A stretch of 64,000 nucleotides of DNA from the NCBI RefSeq assembly GCF_019430945.1, contig NZ_JAHYCB010000006.1, forward strand, positions 124,001-188,000. Direction: 5' to 3'. Under the pieces are notes generated by a model. It saw nothing but the letters and a program-made list of their open reading frames with translations, made no database searches and had not been told where the DNA came from. Each line of letters opens with the position of its first letter. Positions within the stretch are counted from its first letter, which is position 1. The DNA is from Neorhizobium populisoli (GTDB taxonomy: Bacteria > Pseudomonadota > Alphaproteobacteria > Rhizobiales > Rhizobiaceae). A program made the position numbers and the translations under genes. Positions 19,493 through 29,168 of this stretch are shown here, piece by piece.

Positions 19493-19792
19493 TCAATCGT
19501 CTTCGTCGGCGAGGCCCGGGTTCAGGCGCTCGCGCAGTTCCTTGCCGGTCTTGAAGAAGGGAACCCACTTTTCCTCGACAAAAACGCTTTCGCCGGTGCG
19601 CGGATTGCGGCCGGAGCGGGAGGGGCGATTCTTGACCGAAAATGCGCCGAAACCGCGCAATTCAACGCGGTTTCCACCTGCCAGGGCATCGGTGATCTCG
19701 TCGAGCACGGCATTGACGATGTTCTCGACGTCTCGGTGGTAAAGATGCGGATTGCGAGCTGCAACGATCTGAACCAGTTCTGACTTGATCAC
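19493..19792 (-). CDS. ihfB: Integration host factor subunit beta
   Basis: IHF-beta pairs with IHF-alpha to bend DNA at specific sites, including sigma-54 promoters. The 99-residue product matches family length and has [39 protein letters not shown] and NPRTGESV, with the [16 protein letters not shown]-clamp arm. A longer frame extends to 20059, but the GTG at 19792 gives the standard N-terminus (GTG-Ile-Lys-Ser-Glu-Leu) and follows a GGGGG Shine-Dalgarno. It lies downstream of sppA on the same strand, an order common in alphaproteobacteria. Confidence 0.95.
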   Translation of the reverse strand: MIKSELVQIVAARNPHLYHRDVENIVNAVLDEITDALAGGNRVELRGFGAFSVKNRPSRSGRNPRTGESVFVEEKWVPFFKTGKELRERLNPGLADEDD

Positions 19793-19820
19793 GATTGCCC
19801 CCAGAAAAAATTGATTTTTA

Positions 19821-20774
19821 TCAGTGCCTAACCTGCCAAACGGAGACAAGACCGTCAAGGAACAACTTGTCTGCACCGAAGGCGCGAAGCGCATCCGGCG
19901 AGATTGCCTCGCCAAGCCCGACCTGCTTGAAAAACTCCGCTGCGGCGCTGGCGAACCAGAAGGAAGACGACGACTTGCGCTCCTTCCATTCGACGACCGG
20001 CAGATCCTTGGAAATGCCGCGGGTTTCCAGATAGGCGCGGATGTCGTCGTCGCCGCCAAGCTTGTCGACCAACTTGACGTTAAGCGCCTGGCGACCGGTG
20101 AAGATCGTGCCGTCGGCGAGTTTCAGCACCTCGTCACGCGGCATCTTGCGACGGTCGGCGACGAGATCGACGAACCAGGCATAGCTGTCCAGCACCATAT
20201 TGCGGATCATGGTCTTGGCTTCTTCGCTGGCCGGATGGAAAGGCGACGGCTCGGCCTTCAGCGGTGCCGACTTGATCTCCTCCATCGAGATGCCGATCTT
20301 CTTCATCACCTCGTCGATCTGCGGATACTGGAAAATGACGCCGATCGAGCCGGTGATCGAGCTTTCGCCGGCGACGATCTGGTCGGCGGCGGTGGCGATC
20401 ATGTAACCGGCGGAAGCCGCCAGCGTGCGCACGTCGGAGACGACCGGCTTCTTTTCGGCCACCTTGCGGATCGCCTTGAAAATGCGCTCGCCGCCATAGG
20501 TCGTGCCGCCGGGCGAATTGATCGAGACGATCAGCGCCTTCGCCTGGCTGCTTTCGGCAATGCGGTCGAGCCGCTCCAGAAGATCCTTGTCGTCCATGAT
20601 CATGCCGGAGATTTCGATCCGGGCGACATGCGGCACTGCCGATCCACCACCCTCGCCGCCGACATAACGATACAGCGCGAAGCCGATGCCGACCAGGAAG
20701 ACCAGTGCCACGACGCGCCAGAAGCTCAGCTTGCGACGCAGCGACCGCCGGTCCGCGATTGCCATTTGATCCAT
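19821..20774 (-). CDS. sppA: Signal peptide peptidase SppA (S49 family)
   Basis: This 317-residue membrane-anchored serine protease degrades leftover signal peptides. A single N-terminal anchor ([21 protein letters not shown]) is followed by the S49 domain: [19 protein letters not shown], the nucleophile Ser in [27 protein letters not shown], and the general-base Lys in [11 protein letters not shown]. The length is that of the short SppA form. It is adjacent to ihfB, with 28 bp between them, and the two are probably co-transcribed. Confidence 0.93.
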   Translation of the reverse strand: MDQMAIADRRSLRRKLSFWRVVALVFLVGIGFALYRYVGGEGGGSAVPHVARIEISGMIMDDKDLLERLDRIAESSQAKALIVSINSPGGTTYGGERIFKAIRKVAEKKPVVSDVRTLAASAGYMIATAADQIVAGESSITGSIGVIFQYPQIDEVMKKIGISMEEIKSAPLKAEPSPFHPASEEAKTMIRNMVLDSYAWFVDLVADRRKMPRDEVLKLADGTIFTGRQALNVKLVDKLGGDDDIRAYLETRGISKDLPVVEWKERKSSSSFWFASAAAEFFKQVGLGEAISPDALRAFGADKLFLDGLVSVWQVRH

Positions 20775-20945
20775 GGAGATGCCCTTAAAAATATGCCCGA
20801 TCGTTGCTAAATAGGCTCTGTAGCGCGTTTTGCAGCGGGCGACATCACGTTTTTATGTTGCCCATTATTGTTTGTTGATGAATAAAAACCATATTGGCGG
20901 ACAAGAGAATGCCAGAACACGCCCCGGCGCCCGCGAGTGCGGACC

Positions 20946-21659
20946 ATGCCGGCCGGCTTGAACGGGCAAACAGGGACCGATCCGGCACTCATGCTGCAGT
21001 ATATTCGAAACACGGCAGGCCTTGCGGCGGCGCTGCAGCCGAATACGGACGCCTATCAGGCGGCGCTCGGCCATTCGGCGCTGGTGCGCAAGCTGAAGAT
21101 CCTGCTGCCGATCCTGGCCGCCGTCATTTCGGCCGCCTTTATCGTGGTTTCGATCATCCGCACCTACCTGCCGGAAAGCCTGTCGGTCGAAAGCGCCCGC
21201 ATCGAAAACGGCAAGATCGTCATGGAACGACCGGCGATTTCCGGCCGCAACAAGGACGGCATCAACTATTCGATGATCGCCAACCGCGCGCTGCAAGACA
21301 TCCAGAACCCGAACATGATCTCGCTCGAAGACGTCAAGGCAGCCGTGCCGATCAATGACGACGTGATCGCGCGCGTGACGGCGAGCGGCGCCGATTTCGA
21401 CCGCGGCTCCGATATGCTCGACCTCATCAAGCCTTTCGACGTCAACCTGTCGAACGGCATTACCGCCCGCTTCAAGTCCGCCCATCTCGACATCAATGCC
21501 GGCGTCATGGATACGCGCGATCCGGTCGATATCTCGATGAAAGAAGGCTCGATTGTTGCAGAGTCTTTAAAGATAACGGATAAGGGTCGAACCATCACAT
21601 TCCAGGGCAAGGTTCGCCTTCATCTTGAACCTTCCACCATCCGCAACCAGGGCAAATGA
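20946..21659 (+). CDS. lptC: LPS export protein LptC
   Basis: LptC is the membrane-anchored periplasmic protein that receives LPS from LptB2FG and passes it to LptA. About 237 residues, with one N-terminal anchor (KLKILLPILAAVISAAFIVVS) and the jelly-roll domain starting at SVESARIENGKIVMERPAISG. The start is uncertain: GTG 20937, ATG 20946 and ATG 20991 (MLQYIRNT) are in frame and none has a strong ribosome-binding site. The stop overlaps the lptA ATG by 4 bp. It heads the lptC-lptA-lptB-rpoN-hpf-ptsN block. Confidence 0.9.
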   Translation: MPAGLNGQTGTDPALMLQYIRNTAGLAAALQPNTDAYQAALGHSALVRKLKILLPILAAVISAAFIVVSIIRTYLPESLSVESARIENGKIVMERPAISGRNKDGINYSMIANRALQDIQNPNMISLEDVKAAVPINDDVIARVTASGADFDRGSDMLDLIKPFDVNLSNGITARFKSAHLDINAGVMDTRDPVDISMKEGSIVAESLKITDKGRTITFQGKVRLHLEPSTIRNQGK

Positions 21660-22240
21660 GCCAGGCCGCCATGACCTATAGCCGCTATCTTACCCGCAAT
21701 ACCGCAGTTCTGATCGCGGCAGGCTTCGTGTCCTGTCTCGCCGTTGCGACTTCGGCACATGCCCAGTCCACCAGCCAGCTGGAAGGCCTTAAGCTTTCAG
21801 GCGACAAGCCGATCCAGATTGCCAGCGACCAGCTGGAGATCAAGGAACAGGAAAAGAAGGCTTTCTTCACCGGCAACGTCCAGGTCGTGCAGGGCACGAC
21901 GACGATGAAGGCCGGCAAGATGACCGTGCTCTATACCGGCGAAGGCACGTCGGTGACGGCGGGCAATGCCAATATCGACAAGATCTTCCTCGACGACACG
22001 GTCTTCCTGACCTCCGGTACCCAGCAGGCGACCGCCGACAAGGGCGAGTTCGACATGGCATCCCAGACCTTCGTCCTCTCCGGCAAGCAGGTCGTGCTGT
22101 CGGAAGGCCCGAACGTCTTCAAGGGCTGCAAGCTGACGGTGCAGATGGCGACGGGACAGGCCAAACTTGATCCCTGCAATACCGGCCGCATCGAAATTCT
22201 GCTCGACCCGAAGTCGCAACAGCAGAAACCGAAGCCTTAA
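21656..22240 (+). CDS. lptA: LPS transport periplasmic protein LptA
   Basis: LptA forms the periplasmic bridge for lipopolysaccharide. The 194-residue product has a signal peptide (VLIAAGFVSCLAVATSAHAQ) and an OstA-like beta domain: IQIASDQLEIKEQEKKAFFTG, VQVVQGTTTMKAGKMTVLY, then a second repeat ATADKGEFDMASQTFVLSG. A cysteine pair (GCKL...DPC) is near the C-terminus. The ATGA overlap with lptC implies coupled translation. The C-terminal tail is Lys/Pro-rich, as in related rhizobial LptA. Confidence 0.93.
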   Translation: MSQAAMTYSRYLTRNTAVLIAAGFVSCLAVATSAHAQSTSQLEGLKLSGDKPIQIASDQLEIKEQEKKAFFTGNVQVVQGTTTMKAGKMTVLYTGEGTSVTAGNANIDKIFLDDTVFLTSGTQQATADKGEFDMASQTFVLSGKQVVLSEGPNVFKGCKLTVQMATGQAKLDPCNTGRIEILLDPKSQQQKPKP

Positions 22241-22259
22241 CGACAAGACCTCATTGCCC

Positions 22260-23066
22260 GTGAAAATACCCCTGCTCTCCAGTCTGACGGCGAAAAAGCC
22301 GGCCGCGCCCGAGCCTTTCGTTGCACGCGACAAGGCGCGCTACGAGGGAACGCTCGTGGCACATGGCCTGTCGAAGACCTATGACACGCGCCGCGTCGTC
22401 AACGGCGTCTCCCTCGTGGTGCGCCGCGGCGAGGCCGTCGGCCTGCTCGGACCGAACGGCGCGGGCAAGACGACCTGCTTCTATATGATTACAGGCCTAG
22501 TACCGGTCGATGAAGGCATGATCGCCATCAACGGCAACGAGGTGACCCGCATGCCGATGTATCGGCGGGCACGTCTCGGCGTCGGTTACCTGCCGCAAGA
22601 AGCCTCGATCTTCCGCGGCCTGACGGTGGAAGAAAACATCCGTGCCGTCCTGGAAGTCCACCAGCCCGACAGAGACAAGCGCGAGAGCAAGCTCGACGAA
22701 CTGCTGGAAGAATTCCACATCAGCCAGCTCCGGAAATCTGCGGCAGTCGCACTTTCCGGTGGCGAGCGCCGCCGGCTTGAAATCGCCCGCGCGCTGGCGA
22801 CCGACCCGGCCTTCATGCTGCTTGACGAACCGTTTGCCGGTGTCGATCCGATCTCGGTCTCGGATATCCAGAACCTCGTTCGCCACTTGACGGCGCGCGG
22901 GATCGGCGTTCTGATAACCGACCATAACGTCCGCGAAACGCTCGGCCTGATCGACCGGGCCTATATCATCCACGCGGGCGAAGTGCTGACCCATGGCCGG
23001 GCCGATGATATCGTCAACAACCCGGACGTCCGCCGTCTCTATCTCGGCGACAAGTTCAGCCTGTAG
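22260..23066 (+). CDS. lptB: LPS export ABC transporter ATP-binding protein LptB
   Basis: LptB is the cytoplasmic ATPase that powers LPS extraction from the inner membrane. Walker A (GLLGPNGAGKTTCFYMITGL), the Q-loop GVGYLPQEASIFRGLT, the signature ALSGGERRRLEIARAL, Walker B (FMLLDEPFAGVDPISV) and the H-loop ITDHNVRETL are all present. The frame opens inside lptA; GTG 22260 gives 268 residues and follows the lptA stop by 19 bp. A TTG at 22254 is an alternative. The ~35-residue N-terminal extension before the ABC domain is usual in rhizobia. Confidence 0.95.
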   Translation: MKIPLLSSLTAKKPAAPEPFVARDKARYEGTLVAHGLSKTYDTRRVVNGVSLVVRRGEAVGLLGPNGAGKTTCFYMITGLVPVDEGMIAINGNEVTRMPMYRRARLGVGYLPQEASIFRGLTVEENIRAVLEVHQPDRDKRESKLDELLEEFHISQLRKSAAVALSGGERRRLEIARALATDPAFMLLDEPFAGVDPISVSDIQNLVRHLTARGIGVLITDHNVRETLGLIDRAYIIHAGEVLTHGRADDIVNNPDVRRLYLGDKFSL

Positions 23067-23238
23067 CCGTATCGCAATGCGGCGAAGAAGTTTACCTTCC
23101 CCGCATTGCAGCGCTTGACCAAATCTTTCAAAAAAGCAATTCTTGTGCCAGTTGCGAATTCAACTGGTCATAACCAGGCGAATTCGTGCGTTGTCACCTC
23201 ATGACCGAGGTGGACCGCAGAGGAGTTTTGCGTCTGAC

Positions 23239-24810
23239 ATGGGTTTATCCGCCAGCCTTTTTTTAAAGCAGACCCAGTCGCTGGTAATGACCCCGCAGCT
23301 GATGCAATCCATCCAGCTGCTGCAGATGACGCATTTCGAGCTTAACCAGTTCATTGCCCAGGAAGTCGAAAAGAACCCGCTGCTGGAAATAGCGTCAGGT
23401 GACGCGGAAAGTGGCGCCGAACAGGGCTTCGACGCGGAAGAGTCCTATGGCGACGAACTGGCAAGCCGCTCAGAGACGGCGGCCGCATCCGCGGAAACCG
23501 AATGGTATGAACACCCCTCTTCGATGACCGCCGAAAGCCTCGGCGAAGGGCTGGATACCGGCTTCGACAATGTTTTCCCGGATGATGGTCCGGCCAAACG
23601 CGCCGATGCGCCGGAACTGCTCAGCCAGTGGAAATCCATGCCGGGCGGTGAAGGCGGCGAGGATTACGATCTCGATGATTTTGTCGCCGGTCAGGTGACG
23701 TTGCGCGACCACCTGAACCAACAGATACCCTTCCTTTTCAATACTGCCGCCGATCGCCTCGTCGCCCAGCATCTCGTCGATCAACTCGACGATGCGGGTT
23801 ATCTGCAAGGCGATATCGGCGAGACCGCCGAACGCCTCGGCAAGCGCGCTGCAGATGTCGAAACTATTCTTCGGGCGCTGCAGACGCTCGATCCGCCGGG
23901 TGTGTTCGCCCGTTCACTCGCCGAATGCCTGGCGATCCAGCTGCGCCAGAAGGACAGGCTGGATCCCGCCATGGAGGCGCTGGTCGCGCATCTCGAACTG
24001 CTCGCCAAGCGTGATTTCGCCTCGCTGCGCAAGATCTGCGGCGTCGACGACGAGGACCTTCTCGACATGCTGGCGGAAATCCGCATGCTCAACCCCAAGC
24101 CGGGCACCGGCTTCGAGGGCGGCATGTCGGAAACGATTTCGCCGGATATCGTTGTGCGCGCAGCACCCGACGGAAGCTGGATGATCGAGCTCAACCCGGA
24201 CACGCTGCCACGGGTTCTGGTCAACCAGACCTATTTTCAGACCGTTTCGAAGTCGGTTTCCAAGACCGGGCCGAAGGGCGGCGAAGATCACAACTTTCTG
24301 GCCGAATGCATGCAGAACGCCAGCTGGCTGACCCGCAGCCTCGACCAGCGGGCCAAAACGATTATGAAGGTAGCGACCGAGATCGTCCGCCAGCAGGATG
24401 CGTTCCTGCTGCATGGCGTCGATCACCTGCGGCCGCTGAACCTGAAGACGGTGGCGGAAGCCATCAAGATGCATGAATCGACGGTGAGCCGCGTCACCTC
24501 CAACAAATACATGCTGACGCCGCGCGGCCTTTTCGAGCTCAAATATTTCTTCACCGTGTCGATCGGCTCGGCGGAGGAAGGCGGCGATACCCATTCGGCC
24601 GAAGCCGTGCGCCATCGCATCCGCCAGATGATCACCCAGGAGACGCCGGATGCCGTGCTTTCCGACGACGACATCGTCGACAGCCTGAAGCGCGGCGGGG
24701 TTGAACTGGCCCGCCGGACGGTCGCGAAATACCGCGAGGCGATGAACATCCCCTCCTCCGTGCAGCGCCGTCGCGAGAAGCGCGCTCTCGCCAAAGTAGC
24801 GGCTTTTTGA
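23239..24810 (+). CDS. rpoN: RNA polymerase sigma-54 factor
   Basis: RpoN directs transcription from -24/-12 promoters for nitrogen, dicarboxylate and nif genes. The 523-residue product starts MGLSASLFLKQTQSLVMTPQLMQSIQLLQM-like (region I, Gln-rich activator-contact region). It then has an acidic region II, a core-binding domain, the HTH (LKTVAEAIKMHESTVSRVTS) and the RpoN box ARRTVAKYRE near the end. ATG 23239 is used although the open frame begins at 23143. The AGAGGAG is 13 bases upstream, a little far. Location after lptB is the standard alphaproteobacterial arrangement. Confidence 0.97.
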   Translation: MGLSASLFLKQTQSLVMTPQLMQSIQLLQMTHFELNQFIAQEVEKNPLLEIASGDAESGAEQGFDAEESYGDELASRSETAAASAETEWYEHPSSMTAESLGEGLDTGFDNVFPDDGPAKRADAPELLSQWKSMPGGEGGEDYDLDDFVAGQVTLRDHLNQQIPFLFNTAADRLVAQHLVDQLDDAGYLQGDIGETAERLGKRAADVETILRALQTLDPPGVFARSLAECLAIQLRQKDRLDPAMEALVAHLELLAKRDFASLRKICGVDDEDLLDMLAEIRMLNPKPGTGFEGGMSETISPDIVVRAAPDGSWMIELNPDTLPRVLVNQTYFQTVSKSVSKTGPKGGEDHNFLAECMQNASWLTRSLDQRAKTIMKVATEIVRQQDAFLLHGVDHLRPLNLKTVAEAIKMHESTVSRVTSNKYMLTPRGLFELKYFFTVSIGSAEEGGDTHSAEAVRHRIRQMITQETPDAVLSDDDIVDSLKRGGVELARRTVAKYREAMNIPSSVQRRREKRALAKVAAF

Positions 24811-25053
24811 CGTCTGCCGCCTGTTTCCACAGGCCTACGTAGAAACCACAGCCCCTGCGACCGTTGACATTTAAAGCATCCGAAGCTAGAAGCCCGCCGC
24901 AACTGCAGGGGCAAGGCTTTAAAAACCTGCCTCACCACCGAGACAGGCATGACCGCGCAGCAATTTGAACCTGCTTTGCGCGAATGGCTTGGATGAGGGG
25001 GCGGCTTGGCGTAGACTGGAACACGCAAGTCACGACAAGAAGGAAACAATTCC

Positions 25054-25629
25054 ATGAGTGTGCGTGTATCCGGTAAACAAATGGAGATCGGTGAATCGTT
25101 CCGCCAGCGGATCGAGGACCACATCGGTGAAGCGGTTACGAAATACTTCGATGGAGGGTATTCGAGCCAGGTCATCGTGGAAAAGGCGGGTTCACGTTTC
25201 TCGGCAGACTGCAAGGTGCATCTCGATACAGGGATCGTCCTGCATGCGGCCGGTGAAGCAAATGATCCTCAGGCCAGTTTCGATGCCGCAGCACAACGGA
25301 TCGAAAAGCGCCTGCGCCGCTACAAGCGGCGTCTGAAGGACCACCACGCCGGCAACCATGCGAATGGCTCTGCCGAGGTCGCCTATACCGTCATGGACAG
25401 CGTACCGGATGAGGATGAGGAAATTGCCGAGGATTTCGCGCCGACGATCGTCGCGGAAAGCTCCAAGCAGCTGAAGACCATGTCAGTCGCGACCGCCGTG
25501 ATGGCCTTGGACATGACCGACGAACCGGTTCTCTTGTTCCGTAGCCCGGGCAAGGAACAACTGAATATCGTGTACCGCCGCAACGACGGCAATATTGGAT
25601 GGATCGACTCCACCAATATAAAGAATTAA
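25054..25629 (+). CDS. hpf: Ribosome hibernation-promoting factor, long form
   Basis: A 191-residue long-form HPF that dimerises and silences ribosomes in stationary phase. The N-terminal S30AE domain (RVSGKQMEIGESFRQRIEDHIG ... KRLRRYKRRLKDHH, split here) is followed by an acidic linker and the C-terminal dimerisation domain (MALDMTDEPVLLFR, then YRRNDGNIGWID). The long form is standard in alphaproteobacteria. The ATG follows AAGGAAACAATTCC. It sits 243 bp after rpoN and 78 bp before ptsN. Confidence 0.93.
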   Translation: MSVRVSGKQMEIGESFRQRIEDHIGEAVTKYFDGGYSSQVIVEKAGSRFSADCKVHLDTGIVLHAAGEANDPQASFDAAAQRIEKRLRRYKRRLKDHHAGNHANGSAEVAYTVMDSVPDEDEEIAEDFAPTIVAESSKQLKTMSVATAVMALDMTDEPVLLFRSPGKEQLNIVYRRNDGNIGWIDSTNIKN

Positions 25630-25707
25630 CACTCTACGGGAGAGCGTCGGCAACGGCGCTCCCTCCGCCTGGAGCAAAAGCTCTGCCGGCACAAAGGATG
25701 ACGAGAA

Positions 25708-26172
25708 ATGGCGTTGGCAGATTTGCTGCAGCAAGATGCGATTATTCCTGCCCTCAAGGTGAATTCCAAAAAGCAGCTTCTGCAGGAACTGGCGGCCAAG
25801 GCCTCCAAGCTCACCGGAGTTGCGGAACGGGAAATCTTCGACGTCATCTTGCAGCGGGAACGCCTCGGCTCGACCGGCGTCGGTCACGGCATCGCCATCC
25901 CGCATGGCAAGCTCACCAGCATTTCCTCAATCAAGGGCATTTTTGCCCGCCTGGAATCACCGGTCGATTTCGAGGCGCTCGATGACGAGCCTGTCGATCT
26001 GGTCTTCCTGCTGCTCGCGCCTGAAGGTGCAGGCGCCGATCACCTGAAGGCCCTGTCTCGCATCGCCCGCGTTCTGCGCGACCAGGACCTTGTGGCGAAA
26101 CTGCGCAAGACCGATTCGGCCACAGCCATTTACGCATTCCTGAACGAGCAGCAGGCCAATCACGCCGCCTGA
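25708..26172 (+). CDS. ptsN: PTS IIA-like nitrogen-regulatory protein PtsN
   Basis: PtsN (EIIA-Ntr) is the terminal phosphocarrier of the nitrogen phosphotransferase system and controls potassium uptake and other targets. The 154-residue product has the active-site His in GVGHGIAIPHGKLTS, and the typical LLAPEGAGADHLKALSRIARVL region. It is the last gene of the lpt-rpoN block, with a strong terminator 33 bp downstream. The start ATG 25708 follows AAAGGATGACGAGAA. Confidence 0.95.
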   Translation: MALADLLQQDAIIPALKVNSKKQLLQELAAKASKLTGVAEREIFDVILQRERLGSTGVGHGIAIPHGKLTSISSIKGIFARLESPVDFEALDDEPVDLVFLLLAPEGAGADHLKALSRIARVLRDQDLVAKLRKTDSATAIYAFLNEQQANHAA

Positions 26173-26205
26173 CGCATCCGATCATTTCGTGGGGACGAAA
26201 CGAAG

Positions 26206-26240
26206 CCGCCCGGCCGCTGAATGAGCGCCGGGCGGTTTTG
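26206..26240 (+). terminator. Rho-independent terminator after ptsN
   Basis: CCGCCCGGC (26206-26214) pairs with GCCGGGCGG (26227-26235), followed by TTTTGTTTTGG. It ends the lptC-ptsN transcription block. Confidence 0.8.
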
Positions 26241-26321
26241 TTTTGGTGCTCAGGCAAGCGTCAACACAACCATGGACTGCCTTGCCTCCCGGAAAGCTCG
26301 GGCTCTGAACGAACCGGATGG

Positions 26322-27344
26322 CTATCGATCCGATTGTTCGCCTTGCGAATTGCGCTCTATCAATCTGGTTGGCGGCGCCGAACGCGCATGCCTTGGCGAC
26401 ATGCCGTACTGCGTCTTGAATGCCCGGCTGAAAGCCGCCTCGGAATCGTAACCGACATGGCGAGCAATATCTCCGATGCGCAGGTTTGACTTGCGCAGCA
26501 GATCCGACGCGACAGCCAGTCTCCAACCGTGAACATATCGCAGAGGTGGCTCACCGACGGCAGCCAGGAATACCTCCGCGAACCGGGAACGGGACATTCC
26601 CGCAATCGACGCCAAATCTCCTACCGACCAGGGCCGGCTGGGGTTTCGATGAACCGCGGAGAGTGCCCGGCTTACCCTCGCATCTGCCAATGCGCCGATC
26701 CAGCCCTGTTTCCCTCCCTGCAATTTTGACCAGGTCCGGATCGACCGGATGATCAGAATATCGATGACGCGGGAGATCATCAGGGCGGCTCCCGGCTCTT
26801 GCGCCTTTTTCTCGTAAACCAGAAACTGAGCGACGTCGCGGATGAGGACGGCGGACTGATCGCTGTCTCTCTCGATATGGATATAGTTCGGCAACAGGCT
26901 CAGGGCGGGCTGCAGGCCGCTGCTGTTTTCGAATTGAAACGTCGCGCTGAGCGTCCTTGCGACAACCTCACCGGTGCCGTCCCGAAGCACATCCAGCTTT
27001 ATACCCGTTCCGTCGATTTCAAGTTGGTGTCGGGTCTGCTGCCAGCTCTTGCCGGGGCAAGCCAGGACATATCTGATGGGATGCGGCAGTACAAAAACGT
27101 CGCCTCTAGACAATCTTAGAGGCGGGTCGTCTTCGATGTAGATGTCGATCTCGCCTTCCTGGATGACATGGATACATGCTGAACTGGGTTGAAAAACAAT
27201 ATTGAACCCATCCGCGCATTCCGTCGTGAAAACCCGCTCGCCTCTCAGTTGCACGAAACGCAGAACATCCGACAACAGGTCTGTTGGTGCCTGATTATCG
27301 GACGCTGGAGCAAAAACTCCGTTGTTGCTGTCATGGGGTTCCAA
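26322..27344 (-). CDS. AraC-family regulator with N-terminal cupin domain
   Basis: About 340 residues. The N-terminal half is a cupin-type ligand domain (IHVIQEGEIDIYIEDDPPL, LSRGDVFVLPHP). The C-terminal half has two HTH motifs (WSVGDLASIAGMSRSRFAEVF and IGDIARHVGYDSEAAFSRAFK). No ATG is available; the open frame begins at TTG 27380, but TTG 27344 sits just after AGAGGA and is preferred. It is transcribed divergently from the exported hydrolase gene, separated by 179 bp, and probably regulates it. The pair sits between ptsN and grpE and looks like an accessory insertion. Confidence 0.85.
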   Translation of the reverse strand: MEPHDSNNGVFAPASDNQAPTDLLSDVLRFVQLRGERVFTTECADGFNIVFQPSSACIHVIQEGEIDIYIEDDPPLRLSRGDVFVLPHPIRYVLACPGKSWQQTRHQLEIDGTGIKLDVLRDGTGEVVARTLSATFQFENSSGLQPALSLLPNYIHIERDSDQSAVLIRDVAQFLVYEKKAQEPGAALMISRVIDILIIRSIRTWSKLQGGKQGWIGALADARVSRALSAVHRNPSRPWSVGDLASIAGMSRSRFAEVFLAAVGEPPLRYVHGWRLAVASDLLRKSNLRIGDIARHVGYDSEAAFSRAFKTQYGMSPRHARSAPPTRLIERNSQGEQSDR

Positions 27345-27523
27345 CGCTGTTTCCTCTAGTTTCCACTGCAAGCGATACAACGAAATTGCTTCCGATATCA
27401 GTCATTTAAGCCGACGATATCGGATTTGGCAACCGGCCATAACGGCGAAATCGCGAATTTGCTCAAACGCCCGTTTCCGTTCTGGAAGCGTGCATCGGTA
27501 TATTCCTTGAGGAGAAATTGGAA

Positions 27524-28291
27524 ATGCGTTCTCTCATCATGACAGCTGCCGCAACCTTGCTGGCCAGCGTTGCTTTTGCCGCCTCTGCCAATGCAGAAGT
27601 TCCGAAAGGGGTGGCACAGAATATCGTCCTCGTTCATGGCGCCTTCGTCGATCAGACGAGCTGGCAGCCTGTTGCGGATATCCTGACCGCCAAGGGCTAC
27701 AAGGTAACCCTGGTGGAAAACCCGCTCACCTCGCTTGCCGCCGACGTTGCAGCGACCAAGAAGGCGCTGGCGGCGCAGATTGGCCCGACCGTTCTCGTCG
27801 GCCACTCATGGGGCGGCGTCGTCATCACCGAAGCCGGCAACGATCCCAAAGTAAAGTCGCTGGTGTTCGTCTCGGCGTTTGCGCCTGATGTCGGCGAGTC
27901 CCTCGCAGCGCTTGCCAAGTCCGGCCCGGCCACCGACGGCGCGAAGTCCATTCATCCCGACGACAAGGGCAACCTCTATCTCGACCAGAAGACCTTCCCG
28001 GAATTCGTCGCCCCTGAACTGCCGCTGAAAATTGCCGAGAAGCTTGCGGCCAATCAGCTGCCTCTGAACCACACGGCGTTCGAAGCTCCGGTCACTACGG
28101 CCGCCTGGCACGTCAAGCCGAACTATTTCGTCATCAGCACGAAGGACCGCGTCAATGCGCCGGAAGCTCAGCAGATGATGGCAGCACGGATCAAGGCCAA
28201 GGTCACCGAAGTCCCGGGCAGCCATGCGTCTCTGGTCGTGTTTGCCAAGGATGTCGCGGCCGTCATCGAAGAAGCCGCACTCGCCAAGTAG
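27524..28291 (+). CDS. Exported alpha/beta hydrolase
   Basis: A 255-residue alpha/beta-hydrolase with a signal peptide (MRSLIMTAAATLLASVAFAA, cleaved near ANA-EVP). The oxyanion region is IVLVHGAFVDQTSW, the nucleophile Ser lies in VLVGHSWGGVVIT, the acid Asp probably in STKDRVNAPEAQ, and the His in PGSHASLV. These are typical of small esterases acting on salicylate-ester-like or lactone substrates, but the substrate is unknown. ATG 27524 is 9 bases after GAGGAG; TTG 27518 is less likely. It is divergent from the AraC regulator. Confidence 0.88.
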   Translation: MRSLIMTAAATLLASVAFAASANAEVPKGVAQNIVLVHGAFVDQTSWQPVADILTAKGYKVTLVENPLTSLAADVAATKKALAAQIGPTVLVGHSWGGVVITEAGNDPKVKSLVFVSAFAPDVGESLAALAKSGPATDGAKSIHPDDKGNLYLDQKTFPEFVAPELPLKIAEKLAANQLPLNHTAFEAPVTTAAWHVKPNYFVISTKDRVNAPEAQQMMAARIKAKVTEVPGSHASLVVFAKDVAAVIEEAALAK

Positions 28292-28365
28292 CGTCGAGCC
28301 CCCGAGGCCGTCCATCCGGTCGGGCAGCCTTATAGTCTCGCGCCGCAATCCCGGGCCACAGAACA

Positions 28366-28395
28366 TAAAAAAAGCGGGCGAAGATCGCCCGCTTT
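28366..28395 (-). terminator. Bidirectional terminator between hydrolase gene and grpE
   Basis: AAAGCGGGCG (28371-28380) pairs with CGCCCGCTTT (28386-28395) around a 5-base loop. Seven A residues at 28367-28373 become a U-tract for minus-strand grpE transcripts. On the plus strand only a weak T-tract follows. Confidence 0.85.
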
Positions 28396-28415
28396 CGTGT
28401 TTGCATTTCCTGCGA

Positions 28416-29036
28416 TCAGGCGTTCTTTTCGCCTGCCGCCTCGGCCGAAACATCCTTCGGGCCGCCCTTGGCGACGCCGACCATGGCCGGGCGCAGGACG
28501 CGCTCGCCGATGGTGAAGCCGGCCTGGACGACCTGCACAACGGTGTTGTTCGGAACGTTCGGGTTCGGGATTTCGAACATGGCCTGGTGGAAGTTCGGAT
28601 CGAACTTCTGGCCTTCGGCCTCGATCTTCTTGACGCCGTGGCGATCCAGGGCCGAAAGCATGGCACGTTCGGTCATTTCGACGCCCTCGAGCAGGGTTTC
28701 GAGCGTTGCTTCGGCGCCTGCCCGCTTTTCGGTCGGCACGGCATCCAGTGCACGGCGCAGGTTGTCGGATACGGCCAGCATGTCGCGCGCAAACCCGGCG
28801 ACGGAATAGGACTTGGCATCCTTGACGTCGCGCTCGGTGCGGCGGCGCAGGTTGTCCATTTCAGCGGCAAGCCGCAGGAAGCGGTCGCGCAACTCGTTGT
28901 TTTCGTTCTTCAGGACTTCGAGCGCATCGGGCTCGGCAGCATTCTGGGTGGCCGCGTCCTCGAAAGCGGACGCTACGGCTTCCGCCGCGTCATCGGCGGT
29001 CGCGTCAGGTCCGTTCTTCTTGGTTTCGTCGGTCAT
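28416..29036 (-). CDS. grpE: Nucleotide exchange factor GrpE
   Basis: GrpE releases ADP from DnaK in the heat-shock chaperone cycle. The 206-residue product has an acidic N-terminus, a long coiled-coil ([20 protein letters not shown], then [20 protein letters not shown]) and the beta domain [21 protein letters not shown] ... [17 protein letters not shown], all typical. It lies downstream of hrcA on the same strand. In this group heat-shock control is usually by RpoH; no CIRCE operator was seen here. Confidence 0.95.
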   Translation of the reverse strand: MTDETKKNGPDATADDAAEAVASAFEDAATQNAAEPDALEVLKNENNELRDRFLRLAAEMDNLRRRTERDVKDAKSYSVAGFARDMLAVSDNLRRALDAVPTEKRAGAEATLETLLEGVEMTERAMLSALDRHGVKKIEAEGQKFDPNFHQAMFEIPNPNVPNNTVVQVVQAGFTIGERVLRPAMVGVAKGGPKDVSAEAAGEKNA

Positions 29037-29168
29037 GACGGTCTCCGGTTATGGTCGTGGGATTGTCAGAGCCGGTTTCCCTGGCCCTGGATTTGTGCCC
29101 GATATCGAGGTTTAAGCCGAAAAAATCAAGGCTTGGAAGGAAACTAGCGCGAGAAGCGTGACGATGGA

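Noticed and set aside
19824..20810. 328-residue plus-strand frame over sppA
   Set aside because: Antisense of intact sppA; no supporting start or motif.
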